Source of the DNA: an uncultured Mesonia sp.
Lineage (GTDB): Bacteria; Bacteroidota; Bacteroidia; Flavobacteriales; Flavobacteriaceae
NCBI GenBank assembly: GCA_947494545.1
Contig: CANLVH010000002.1
Location: 1-64,000, forward strand
Reading direction: 5' to 3'
Length of the DNA stretch: 64,000 bases
Shown here: positions 52,300 through 61,499 of the stretch, piece after piece
How positions within the stretch are numbered: the first letter of the stretch is position 1
Layout: each line of letters opens with the position of its first letter
Program-made: the position numbers and the translations under genes
Notes under the pieces: model-generated
What the model saw: only the letters and a program-made list of their open reading frames with translations
What the model was told of the DNA's origin: nothing
The model's database searches: none

Positions 52300-54300
52300 T
52301 TAAAAGGCCATTAATTCTTCTAAACTTTCTTGCAATTTATTCTTAGCCAGATACTTTTCTTCTAAATTAGTGGCAAAAGGTATAGGCGTTTCTAAACTGG
52401 CAACTCTTTTTATTGGCGCATCTAAATACTCAAAACATTCTTGAGCAATTAATGCCGAAATTTCTGCAGCCAACCCACCAAACATAGAATCTTCTTGTAA
52501 AATAAGTACTTTTCCTGTTTTCTTTACGGAAGCAAAAATGCTTTCTTTATCTAGCGGCTGCAAACTTCTTAAGTCTATAATATCTAATCCTATCTCCGGC
52601 AATTCTTTTGCTATATCTAACGCCCAATGCACGCCGGCACCATAGGTTATAATACTAATATCGTTACCTTCTTCTAGCTTGGCTGCTTTCCCTAAAGGTA
52701 AATTATAATAATTTTTTGCAACCTCTTGTCTCACACTTCGGTAAAGAGCTTTATGCTCAAAAAACATTACCGGGTTTGGATCTTCTATCGCGGCAGTAAG
52801 TAATCCTTTAGCATCTGTAGGAAATGCCGGATATACCACTTTTAATCCGGGAGTTTTAGTAAACCAAGCTTCGTTGGTTTGGCTGTGAAAGGGTCCTGCC
52901 CCAACGCCTGCACCGCAAGGCATTCTTACTACCACATCTGCATTTTGATTCCAACGGTAATGCACTTTTGCCAGATAGTTTACAATTGGGTTAAACCCGG
53001 AAGAAACAAAATCGCCAAATTGCATTTCTACCACGGCTTTCATTTTGTTTATAGAAAGTCCCATTGCGGCAGAAATTACAGCAGACTCACAAATAGGTGT
53101 GTTTCTCACGCGGTCTACGCCAAAACGCTCTGCAAAACCATCGGTTATTTTAAAAACCCCGCCATATTCTGCAATATCTTGGCCCATTAATACCAAATTA
53201 TCGTGCTTTTCCATAGCTTGGTATAAACCTTCTGAAATTGCATCTACAAACCGAATGTTTTCCGTTTCCTTACCCGGTTCTAAAATTTCGGGTTCGTGCG
53301 CTTTATAAACATCTTGTAACTCTTTCTTTACGGAAGAGTTTATTGGCAGCTCTTCGTTAGCAATTTTTAGATGCGCGTTTATCTCTTTCTTTATCTGTTT
53401 TTTTTCTGCTTCATCTTCTGTTTCCGTAAGTATACCTTCAGCAATTAAAAAGTTTTTAAAATTCTTTATCGGATCTTTTTTTGCCCAATCCTCTAATAAT
53501 TGATTTGGCACATATTTGGTTCCACTAGCCTCCTCGTGTCCACGCATTCTAAAAGTTTTAAACTCGATTAAAACCGGCCGCGGATTCTTTCTAACGCTTT
53601 GCGCAATTTTTTCTACTTGCTCTACTACTTCCACAATATTGTTACCATCTATAATATGCGCTTCCATCCCATAACCTTTTCCTCTATCTGCCAAATCTTT
53701 GCAGAAATACTGTTCGTGTGTTGGTGTTGAAAGTCCGTAGCCATTATTTTCTATACAAAACAAAACCGGTAATTGCCAAACTGAAGCAATATTTAAAGCT
53801 TCGTGAAAATCGCCTTCGCTTGTTCCGCCTTCTCCGGTAAAAACAGCGGTTAGTTTTTTCTCTTTACGTAGTTTATGCGCTAACGCAATTCCATCTGCCA
53901 CGCCCATTTGCGGACCAAGATGCGAGATCATACCAATTACTTTAAATTCTTGTGTACCAAAGTGAAAACTACGGTCACGCCCTTTGGTAAAACCATTTGC
54001 TTTGCCTTGCCATTGTGAGAAAAGACGCTGCAACGGAATGTTTCTGGTAGTAAAAACACCCAAATTTCTATGCATTGGTAAAACATATTCGTCTTCTTGT
54101 AAACAGGAAGTTACTCCTACAGAAATAGCTTCTTGCCCTATGCCGCTAAACCATTTAGAGATTCTTCCTTGCCGAAGTAAAATAAGCATTTTCTCTTCTA
54201 TAAGGCGTGGTTTAAGCATCTGGAAATAGAGCTTTTTAAGACGTTGTGCAGATAATTTGGTGTTGGTATAGTTAATCAGGGTTGCTTCAGTAACATTCAT
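52300..54300 (-). CDS. Fused alpha-ketoacid dehydrogenase E1 (alpha plus beta)
   Basis: The 666-aa protein joins both E1 subunits. The alpha half (about 1-330) has GEGGTSEGDFHEALN and ENNGYG, the thiamine diphosphate and metal-binding motif. The beta half (about 345-666) starts VDAISEGLYQAMEKHDNLVL and has AEYGGVFKITDGF. The likely role is branched-chain alpha-ketoacid decarboxylation to feed branched fatty acids, common in Bacteroidota. Pyruvate use cannot be excluded. No E2 or E3 gene is adjacent. Two motif copies lie in its coding strand (52522, 53326), both coding Ser-Val-Lys. Confidence 0.9.
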   Translation of the reverse strand: MNVTEATLINYTNTKLSAQRLKKLYFQMLKPRLIEEKMLILLRQGRISKWFSGIGQEAISVGVTSCLQEDEYVLPMHRNLGVFTTRNIPLQRLFSQWQGKANGFTKGRDRSFHFGTQEFKVIGMISHLGPQMGVADGIALAHKLRKEKKLTAVFTGEGGTSEGDFHEALNIASVWQLPVLFCIENNGYGLSTPTHEQYFCKDLADRGKGYGMEAHIIDGNNIVEVVEQVEKIAQSVRKNPRPVLIEFKTFRMRGHEEASGTKYVPNQLLEDWAKKDPIKNFKNFLIAEGILTETEDEAEKKQIKKEINAHLKIANEELPINSSVKKELQDVYKAHEPEILEPGKETENIRFVDAISEGLYQAMEKHDNLVLMGQDIAEYGGVFKITDGFAERFGVDRVRNTPICESAVISAAMGLSINKMKAVVEMQFGDFVSSGFNPIVNYLAKVHYRWNQNADVVVRMPCGAGVGAGPFHSQTNEAWFTKTPGLKVVYPAFPTDAKGLLTAAIEDPNPVMFFEHKALYRSVRQEVAKNYYNLPLGKAAKLEEGNDISIITYGAGVHWALDIAKELPEIGLDIIDLRSLQPLDKESIFASVKKTGKVLILQEDSMFGGLAAEISALIAQECFEYLDAPIKRVASLETPIPFATNLEEKYLAKNKLQESLEELMAF

Positions 54301-54455
54301 AATATATCAATTAAAAACCCAAAGTTAACAATATTATTTGGTAGAAACTTAAAATTAAATTTGAAAGCAGATTTTAGGCGCGATAGACTCTAATCTTTAA
54401 TTAACTTCGTAAATTGCATAAATTTCTTAACTTAGATTATAAAAGTATTTTAAAT

Positions 54456-55421
54456 ATGGCCATGAACAATATACCCAGCGTAGATTTATCTGATTTTCTA
54501 TCAGACGATCCGGATAAAAAGCAAAAATTTGTACGAGAAATAGGCAATGCTTATGAAGAAATAGGTTTTGTAGCTTTAAAAAACCACTTTTTAAGTGACG
54601 ATTTGGTGAAGGAACTTTACAAAGAAGTAAAAGCTTTTTTTGACCTGCCTTTAGAAGTAAAAGAAAAATATGAAATAGAAGGACTTGGTGGGCAACGCGG
54701 TTATATTTCTTTTGGAAAAGAACACGCAAAAGGTAAAAAAGAAGGTGATTTAAAAGAGTTTTGGCATTTTGGGCAAATTCCCGATGAAAATGCAAATTTG
54801 ACAGAAGATTATCCTGAAAACGTACAAGTAGAAGAACTCAAAGATTTTAACAGTGTAGGTATGGAAGCCTACAGAATGTTAGAAAAAACCGGAATTTATG
54901 TATTACGCTCTTTAGCGCTTTACATAGGTTTAGAAGAAGATTATTTTGACCATTGGGCAAGCAACGGTAATAGCATTTTGCGACCTATACACTATCCGCC
55001 AATAGAAACAGAACCAAAAGGAGCTGTAAGAGCCGGCGCTCATGGCGATATAAATTTAATCACACTTTTAATGGGAGCTTCTGCCGGCGGTTTACAAGTT
55101 TTACGCAAAGATGGCGAATGGATTGATGCTATACCAAAAGATGATGAGCTGGTAATAAATGTTGGCGATATGTTAGAAAGGCTTACAAACAATAAGTTGC
55201 GCTCTACAATTCACCGGGTAGCAAATCCGCCAAGAGAAGAATGGGATAAACCCCGTTATTCTATTCCGTTTTTTATGCATCCTAGAAGCGAAATGAAATT
55301 AAACTGCTTAGAAGAATGTATAGATAAAGACAACCCAAAACAGTATGAAGATATTACAGCGGGAGAATTTTTGCACCAGCGCTTAGTAGAAATTGGACTT
55401 ATAAAAGAAGATGAAAAATAG
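54456..55421 (+). CDS. 2-oxoglutarate/Fe(II) oxygenase, isopenicillin N synthase-like
   Basis: I placed the start at ATG 54456 (MAMNNIPSVDLSDF, 321 aa); the longer frame begins at a TTG 14 codons upstream. The jelly-roll fold has AHGDINLITLLMG with the iron-binding H-x-D (about 196-198). The third ligand is His near 252 in STIHRVAN. RYSIPFF (near 267) binds the co-substrate carboxylate. The oxidised substrate is unknown, and this family is broad in Bacteroidota. SUI1 and DUF1835 genes follow with 6-nt gaps. Confidence 0.85.
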   Translation: MAMNNIPSVDLSDFLSDDPDKKQKFVREIGNAYEEIGFVALKNHFLSDDLVKELYKEVKAFFDLPLEVKEKYEIEGLGGQRGYISFGKEHAKGKKEGDLKEFWHFGQIPDENANLTEDYPENVQVEELKDFNSVGMEAYRMLEKTGIYVLRSLALYIGLEEDYFDHWASNGNSILRPIHYPPIETEPKGAVRAGAHGDINLITLLMGASAGGLQVLRKDGEWIDAIPKDDELVINVGDMLERLTNNKLRSTIHRVANPPREEWDKPRYSIPFFMHPRSEMKLNCLEECIDKDNPKQYEDITAGEFLHQRLVEIGLIKEDEK

Positions 55422-55427
55422 TTTGGT

Positions 55428-55757
55428 ATGGATTTAAAAGACCAACTGCAAAATCTTTTTCCGGAGCATACCTCGCCTCCGGAAGAAGAAAATAAAAAAG
55501 ATAAAGACGATTTATGGCTGCAAGACGATGCTTTGCTTTGTAAATTTGAAAAACGCAAAGGAAAACCGGTTACAATTATAGACGGTTATACCGGCGCAGA
55601 TAAAGATTTTAAAAAACTTGCCAAAGAGTTAAAAACTACTTTGGGCGTTGGTGGCACTGCCAAAAACGACAAGATAATTATACAAGGCGATTACCGGCCG
55701 CAAATTATGGAAATATTGCAGGAGAAAGGTTTTAAAGTAAAACGGGTTGGCGGTTAG
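55428..55757 (+). CDS. SUI1/eIF1-like translation factor (YciH type)
   Basis: The 109-aa protein ends in an SUI1 domain: KGKPVTIIDGYTGADKDFK, LAKELKTTLGVGGTAKND and GDYRPQIMEILQEKGF. These match YciH and eukaryotic eIF1. It probably acts on start-codon fidelity. The first 35 residues are charged. It starts 6 nt after the oxygenase and ends 6 nt before the DUF1835 gene, so the three are co-transcribed. Confidence 0.88.
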   Translation: MDLKDQLQNLFPEHTSPPEEENKKDKDDLWLQDDALLCKFEKRKGKPVTIIDGYTGADKDFKKLAKELKTTLGVGGTAKNDKIIIQGDYRPQIMEILQEKGFKVKRVGG

Positions 55758-55763
55758 CAAAAG

Positions 55764-56696
55764 ATGGCAAAAGAACAATTACATATAGTTAACAGCGATG
55801 ACCTGAGCCAAAAAATCAAAATCCTTAAAATTGAAGGAGAACATATTATTTGGCGGGAAATGCTTAACGAAGGTCCTACAACAAAAGATATAGATTCCGT
55901 AAAGTTTATACAGCAACGAAAAGATTTTTTGAAAAAATATTACGCAATTTCTGCAAAAGATTACGAAAATAATTTTGTAGAAGAAATCAAAAAGTTTAAA
56001 CGCTTAGAAAACTATACAGAAATTATTCTTTGGTTTGAATTTGATTTATTTTGCCATATAAATATGATAGCCGCCTTGCATTTAATTAATAAATACAAGC
56101 CCACTATCCCGGTTTATTTGGTTTGCAGTAAAGCTTTGCCTAACGAAAAAAAACATCAACCGCTTTCTGTTTTAAAGCTGCCACAACTTAAAGAACATTA
56201 TAAGCATCGCATTAATTTAAATGCAAACGATCAAGAATTGGCGGTTTTAATTTGGAAATTATATTGCGAAAAAAATCCTGTAAAATTAAAACCGGAAATT
56301 AAACGTAAATCTAATTTTGAATATTTGTCCAGTTGCATACGCGCGCATATAGAGCGTTTTCCGCATTATAAAACCGGTTTAAATTCGGCGGAGACCAATA
56401 TTTTGAAACTTGTTGCAAAAAATACAATTAAAAATCGCAAGCAATTGTTGGGTTATGCTTTAGAATACCAAGGTTATTACGGTTATACCGAAATACAAAT
56501 GCAGCGTATTATTGAAAAACTGGACATTTTCTTCCACGAAAGTGAAAATAAAATACAACTCACAGAAGAAGGAAATGCGGTTATAAATAAAACCAAAAAT
56601 TTTTACAGAACCTTAAAAGACGATATGCAATTTGGCGGTGTTGGTAAATACGACTTCCTCTATAACGCGCAGACGCATAATTTAATGAAGCTTTAA
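55764..56696 (+). CDS. DUF1835 domain protein
   Basis: The 310-aa soluble protein begins KEQLHIVNSDDLSQKIK and IWREMLNEGPT, the DUF1835 pattern. ILWFEFDLFCHINMIAAL is the second conserved stretch. The C-terminal half has a winged-helix-like end (ENKIQLTEEGNAVI). The function is unknown. It carries one motif copy (55895-55904, Asp-Ser-Val-Lys). Confidence 0.82.
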   Translation: MAKEQLHIVNSDDLSQKIKILKIEGEHIIWREMLNEGPTTKDIDSVKFIQQRKDFLKKYYAISAKDYENNFVEEIKKFKRLENYTEIILWFEFDLFCHINMIAALHLINKYKPTIPVYLVCSKALPNEKKHQPLSVLKLPQLKEHYKHRINLNANDQELAVLIWKLYCEKNPVKLKPEIKRKSNFEYLSSCIRAHIERFPHYKTGLNSAETNILKLVAKNTIKNRKQLLGYALEYQGYYGYTEIQMQRIIEKLDIFFHESENKIQLTEEGNAVINKTKNFYRTLKDDMQFGGVGKYDFLYNAQTHNLMKL

Positions 56697-56728
56697 ACGT
56701 TTCATTTTTCCTTAATAAAAAATTCAGT

Positions 56729-57604
56729 ATGAAAATTAAAGATTCAGAATTAATCATAAACCCAGATGGTAGTATATACCACTTAAATTTAAAACCGGAG
56801 CAAATAGCAGATACCATTATTACGGTAGGAGATCCGGCGCGTGTAGAACGTGTTGCTGCTCATTTTGACAAAGTAGATGCCAAAGTGCAAAAGCGTGAAT
56901 TTTACACCCAAACCGGCACGTATAAAGGTAAACGTTTAACGGTGATTTCTACGGGAATTGGTACAGATAATATAGACATTGTTATTAACGAAATAGATGC
57001 ATTAGCCAATATAGATTTAAGTACACGCGAAGTAAAAAAAGACCTTAAAAGCTTAAATTTTGTGAGAATTGGTACGTCTGGTTCTATTCAAAAAGATATT
57101 CCGGTAGATTCTTTTGTGGTTTCTGAAAAAGGTTTAGGGTTTGACGGATTATTATATTATTACGAAGCAGAAAAAGTTATAAATCAGTCTTTTACCACCG
57201 CCATAAACAATCATCTAAAAATACAAGCAGGAAAAGCCACCCCATATATGGTAGATGGCAGCCAAGATTTGATAAATCTGTTATCGCAAGAAAATAAAGT
57301 TTTTAAAGGCATAACAGGAACCAATGTTGGTTTTTACGGTCCGCAAGGTCGTGTTTTGCGTGCAAAAGTTTCAGACCCAGATTTTATAGATCAACTGGTA
57401 ACTTTTAATTATGAAGACAAAAAAGTAACCAATTTAGAAATGGAAACCAGTGCTATTTTTGGGCTCTCTAAATTACTAGGGCATCGCGCTGTTGCCATAA
57501 ACGCAATTATAGCTAATCGCGCTACCGGAAACTTTAGTGAAAATCCTAAAAATGCGGTAGATAATCTTATTGTTTACACCTTAGACAAACTGGCGCAATT
57601 ATAA
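56729..57604 (+). CDS. Nucleoside phosphorylase (uridine phosphorylase-like)
   Basis: The 291-aa protein has the PNP_UDP_1 fold. VGDPARVERVA binds phosphate, followed by VISTGIGTDNIDIVINE and VRIGTSGSIQ. NLEMETSAIFGLSKLLGH is the base- and ribose-binding stretch. Uridine is the likeliest substrate because of the ETSA motif, but purine nucleosides are possible. It works with upp in salvage. It follows DUF1835 by 32 bp. Confidence 0.88.
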   Translation: MKIKDSELIINPDGSIYHLNLKPEQIADTIITVGDPARVERVAAHFDKVDAKVQKREFYTQTGTYKGKRLTVISTGIGTDNIDIVINEIDALANIDLSTREVKKDLKSLNFVRIGTSGSIQKDIPVDSFVVSEKGLGFDGLLYYYEAEKVINQSFTTAINNHLKIQAGKATPYMVDGSQDLINLLSQENKVFKGITGTNVGFYGPQGRVLRAKVSDPDFIDQLVTFNYEDKKVTNLEMETSAIFGLSKLLGHRAVAINAIIANRATGNFSENPKNAVDNLIVYTLDKLAQL

Positions 57605-57670
57605 TTTATTAACAAAAAATTAGAAACGTAGCTTGTTGCCAATGCGTATTTTTAACCAAATATTTTTTAT

Positions 57671-59719
57671 ATGGATCAACCTATTGAGACAAGGGTAAAA
57701 CACCGCGATCTTAATTGGCTAAGTTTTAATAAACGGGTTCTGCAGGAAGCTGCAGATAAAAGAAATCCGCTTTATGAACGTTTACGATTTTTGGCTATTT
57801 TCTCTTCTAATTTAGACGAATATTATCGCGTTCGGGTATCACAGCTGCGACAAATTAAAAAAATAAAAAAGAGCCTTCGAAAAAAATTGGCTTTAAAACC
57901 CTCTAGAAAAGTAAAAGAAATAATTGCCCGGGTAAAAGAGCACCAAAAAGAATTTGGCCATATTTTATATGATCAAATTTTGCCCGAACTGGCAGAAAAC
58001 AATATTTATTTACTTGAGCAAGAAGATTTAAAAAAAAGACAATTAGAACAAGCCGAAGAATTTTTTAAAGCAAAAATAAAATCGCATTTAGCGCCACAAA
58101 TTATTGATTTTACGGAAGAGAAAAAAGCTTTCTTAGAAAATAACACGATTTACTTTTTTGTGAATTTCTCTAATTCTGATAAAGCAGGATTGGTAAACAT
58201 TCCCGTAGAAGAAGTTGGCCGGTTTTATAGATTTTCTAAGTCAGGAGAAACTTTAGAAATTACTTTTATAGACGAGATTTTACGCGTGCAAATGCAGCAG
58301 GTTTTTCCTGATTTTAAAATAAGCGGTATTTACGAAGTAAAAATGTCTCGCGATGCAGAATTATATATAGACGACCAGTACAACGGCGTTCTTGCCGAAA
58401 AAATTTATGCTTCGTTAAAACAACGTACAGACGGCCAACCTACACGTTTATTGTACGATGCAGAAATGCCAAAAGATTTACAGAAAAAAATAAGAAAACA
58501 TCTAGGGTTGGGCAAAATAGATATGATGCCGGGTGGTAAATACCACAATTTAAGTGACTTTTTTGAGCTGCCAGAACCCAAAAGTAAACCAGAATTATTT
58601 TTTAAGGAACTGCCGCCGCTTCCGCAGAAAAATTTAGAAAACTCTAGCAATCTTTTTAAAACTATTTACGAGCAAGACCAATTGGTACATTATCCTTACC
58701 AGTCTTTTTCTTATTTAGAAAAATTTTTAGAACAAGCCGTCAACGACTCGCAAGTAGTAGAAATTAAAATAAGCCTTTACCGCGTTGCAGACGAATCTAA
58801 ACTAACTACCTTATTATTGAGAGCTTTAGATAACGGCAAAGATCTTACGGTTTTTATAGAAGCAAAAGCCCGTTTTGATGAAGAAAACAATATAGAATGG
58901 GGTAAAAAATTCGAAGAAAAAGGCGCAAGGGTAATTTATAGTTATCCTAAAATAAAAGTACACAGCAAGATTTTATTGGTGCATCGTATTGAGGAAGATC
59001 AAAAAGTGGGTTATGCTTATATTGGCACCGGAAATTTTAACAGTAAAACCAGTGAAATTTACGCCGATCACGCTTTGTTTACCGCGCACAAAAAAATCAG
59101 TAAAGAATTAGACCGGGTTTTTAAAGTTTTGGAAGGAGAATTAATAATTCCGCGAACCAAAAATTTATTGGTCTCTCCTTTTAATACGCGCCAAGAATTC
59201 ACCAAAATGATTTTAAATGAAATCGATTTGGCTAAACAAGGTAAAAAAGCGCAAATTACTGCCAAAATGAACAGTTTAGAAGATACAGAAATCATAGATC
59301 TTTTGTATCGGGCTAGTCAAAAAGGAGTAAAAATTAGATTGTTGGTAAGAGGTTTTACTTGTCTAATTCCGGGTAAAAAAGGGCTGAGCGAAAATATTTA
59401 TATGACCAGTATTTTAGATCGCTATCTAGAACATGGTCGTATTTATTTATTTAATAACGATGGCGACGAATATTTATATATAGGAAGCGCAGATTGGATG
59501 ACGCGTAACCTAGACCGGCGCATAGAGGTTTTAACGCCAATTTATGATAACGCTGTAGCGGAAGAAATAAAAGACATATTAAATATTCAGCTTGCAGATA
59601 ATGTAAAAGCAAGAATACAAGACGAAGCAGAAACCAACGACTATGTAGTAGATAATTCTGCTTCTAGAATAAGATCACAATATAAAATATACGAGTATTT
59701 AAAAGAAAAGAATACGTAA
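57671..59719 (+). CDS. ppk1: Polyphosphate kinase 1
   Basis: The 682-aa enzyme makes polyphosphate from ATP. It has the N and head domains (LSFNKRVLQEA, IFSSNLDEYYRVRV) and two phospholipase-D-like catalytic domains. The autophosphorylated His is near 434 in KVHSKILLVHR, and the second is near 460 in ADHALF. EARARFDEENN-like residues bind ATP. RLYLFNNDGDEYLYIGSADWM is the C-terminal signature. The length is typical. Its TAA overlaps the next ATG (TAATG). Confidence 0.95.
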   Translation: MDQPIETRVKHRDLNWLSFNKRVLQEAADKRNPLYERLRFLAIFSSNLDEYYRVRVSQLRQIKKIKKSLRKKLALKPSRKVKEIIARVKEHQKEFGHILYDQILPELAENNIYLLEQEDLKKRQLEQAEEFFKAKIKSHLAPQIIDFTEEKKAFLENNTIYFFVNFSNSDKAGLVNIPVEEVGRFYRFSKSGETLEITFIDEILRVQMQQVFPDFKISGIYEVKMSRDAELYIDDQYNGVLAEKIYASLKQRTDGQPTRLLYDAEMPKDLQKKIRKHLGLGKIDMMPGGKYHNLSDFFELPEPKSKPELFFKELPPLPQKNLENSSNLFKTIYEQDQLVHYPYQSFSYLEKFLEQAVNDSQVVEIKISLYRVADESKLTTLLLRALDNGKDLTVFIEAKARFDEENNIEWGKKFEEKGARVIYSYPKIKVHSKILLVHRIEEDQKVGYAYIGTGNFNSKTSEIYADHALFTAHKKISKELDRVFKVLEGELIIPRTKNLLVSPFNTRQEFTKMILNEIDLAKQGKKAQITAKMNSLEDTEIIDLLYRASQKGVKIRLLVRGFTCLIPGKKGLSENIYMTSILDRYLEHGRIYLFNNDGDEYLYIGSADWMTRNLDRRIEVLTPIYDNAVAEEIKDILNIQLADNVKARIQDEAETNDYVVDNSASRIRSQYKIYEYLKEKNT

Positions 59720-60561
59720 TGAAAACCATAACTATTGGTGGCGTGCCAGAGCATTTTAATTACCCTTGGCATTTAGCAATAAAAAATAATCTTTTTAAAG
59801 AACAAGGTATAAATTTAGTTTGGAAAGACTTTCCCGGCGGCACAGGACAAATGTCGCAAGCTTTAGAAAACAAAGAAATAGATTTGGCCGTAATTCTTAC
59901 CGAAGGTGTAATTAAAAAGATTAACGAAGGTAAAGATTTTAAGATTTTACAGAAATTTATTGGTAGTCCCTTAATTTGGGGCGTTCACGTGGCGGCTAAT
60001 TCGGCATACCATAATTTAGATGAATTAGAAAACACCACAGCTGCTATAAGTAGATATGGTTCCGGTTCGCATTTGCTGGCTTATGTAAATGCCAAAGAAC
60101 AAAATTGGGATACCGGCGCGTTAGATTTTAAAGTAATAAATAATCTAGATGGCGCTTTAGAAGCTCTGCCAAATAATGAGGCGCAATATTTTATGTGGGA
60201 GCGTTTTACCACCAAACCTTTTGTAGATAAAGGTATTTTTAGAAAAGTTGCAGATGTGCCAACGCCGTGGCCGTGTTTTGTTTTGGCGGCCAGAGAAAAT
60301 TATTATAAAAATAATATAGCATCGGTAAGTACTTTATTGAAAATAATAAATAGCGTTACCAAAGAACTTAAATCACGAGAAAACTTAACAAAAGAAATTG
60401 CTGAGAAATATAATTTAGAATTAGAGGATGTAAATCAATGGTTAAAACTGACTTCTTGGAGCCAAGAGCAAATATCCAAAGAAGAAGTAAAAGACACACA
60501 AAACCAGTTAAAAGACCTAGGTTTAATCGGTGAAAAAATGTCTTACGAAGAACTTATTTAA
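59719..60561 (+). CDS. Solute-binding protein, SsuA/THI5-like, no signal peptide
   Basis: The 280-aa periplasmic-binding-protein fold has ITIGGVPEHFNYPWHLAIKN, an SsuA/THI5-like opening, then FPGGTGQMSQALENKEIDL and AVILTEGVIKK, which bind substrate in this class. ABC solute-binding proteins normally carry a signal peptide, but none is visible, and no permease or ATPase gene is in view. It overlaps ppk1 by one base, so translation is coupled. It may be a cytoplasmic enzyme-like member of the class. I keep the role open. Confidence 0.78.
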   Translation: MKTITIGGVPEHFNYPWHLAIKNNLFKEQGINLVWKDFPGGTGQMSQALENKEIDLAVILTEGVIKKINEGKDFKILQKFIGSPLIWGVHVAANSAYHNLDELENTTAAISRYGSGSHLLAYVNAKEQNWDTGALDFKVINNLDGALEALPNNEAQYFMWERFTTKPFVDKGIFRKVADVPTPWPCFVLAARENYYKNNIASVSTLLKIINSVTKELKSRENLTKEIAEKYNLELEDVNQWLKLTSWSQEQISKEEVKDTQNQLKDLGLIGEKMSYEELI

Positions 60562-60659
60562 GTTAATTTTTTATTTTTTTGAAATTAAAGGTTTTTTTAA
60601 CGCAACTTTTTGTTTACCTTAACATCTAATGCATAGACGAACCAAAGTATTTATCTGTT

Positions 60660-60785
60660 ATGATTATTTTTTTAGGTGTTTTGGCGGTGTTATTGGTAAT
60701 TACCGTTTTACTTTTTTTATTTAGTAGAAATTCAGAAGAAACTTCAGAAACTACGCAAAATCAAGTCTCCATTGGCGATAAATAA
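60660..60785 (+). CDS. Small single-helix membrane protein (41 aa)
   Basis: ATG 60660 begins MIIFLGVLAVLLVITVLLF, a single hydrophobic helix, then a Ser/Glu/Thr-rich tail ending SIGDK. It fills a gap between convergent genes. The function is unknown. Confidence 0.5.
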   Translation: MIIFLGVLAVLLVITVLLFLFSRNSEETSETTQNQVSIGDK

Positions 60786-60786
60786 A

Positions 60787-61452
60787 CTACCATTTTATTG
60801 GTTTTTTTCCTTGTTTAAGTAAAATTTCATTGGTTTTACTAAAATGCTTATTTCCAAACCAGTAACCTCTATTTGCCGCTAAAGGCGAAGGATGTCCGGT
60901 TTCTAAAATAAAATGTTTTTTAGCATCTATCAGTTTTTTCTTCTTCTTTGCAAATCCGCCCCAGAGCAAAAAAACCACTCTTTCTTTTTCAGAAGATATT
61001 TTTTTAATCACTGCATCGGTAAATTTTTCCCAACCTTTATTTTGATGACTTCCTGCCTCGTGTGCACGTACGGTGAGTGCAGCATTCAGTAATAAAACAC
61101 CTTGTTCTGCCCAACGTTCTAAATTTCCGTTTGGCGGAAGTTCTGTATTTACATCGGTTTTTATTTCTTTAAAAATATTAACCAAAGAAGGCGGAATTTT
61201 AGCATCTCTGTATACAGAAAAACATAAACCATGTGCTTGGTGCTCGCCGTGGTAAGGGTCTTGCCCTATAATTACAACTTTTGTTTGGTTAAACGGACAG
61301 TAATCAAAGGCTTGAAAAATATTTTGCGCTTTGGGGAAACAAGTATATTTTTTGTATTCTTCTTTTACAAAACTCACCAAATCTTTAAAGTAATCTTTTT
61401 CAAACTCTTCTTGCAGTTGCTTTTTCCAACTTTCTTCAATCTCAACCTTCAT
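60787..61452 (-). CDS. ung: Uracil-DNA glycosylase (family 1)
   Basis: I set the start at the ATG complementary to 61450-61452 (MKVEIEESWKKQL, 221 aa). The frame extends 24 codons further, but those residues are not part of the fold. Catalytic GQDPYHG (water-activating Asp), LLLNAALTVR and HPSPL are all present, as is GWEKFTDAVI. It removes uracil from DNA. It diverges from the MutS2-like gene by only 47 bp. Confidence 0.93.
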   Translation of the reverse strand: MKVEIEESWKKQLQEEFEKDYFKDLVSFVKEEYKKYTCFPKAQNIFQAFDYCPFNQTKVVIIGQDPYHGEHQAHGLCFSVYRDAKIPPSLVNIFKEIKTDVNTELPPNGNLERWAEQGVLLLNAALTVRAHEAGSHQNKGWEKFTDAVIKKISSEKERVVFLLWGGFAKKKKKLIDAKKHFILETGHPSPLAANRGYWFGNKHFSKTNEILLKQGKKPIKW

Positions 61453-61499
61453 AATATTTATGTAAATTTGCGCAGCTACGAAAGTAGGAAATTTTTTAT

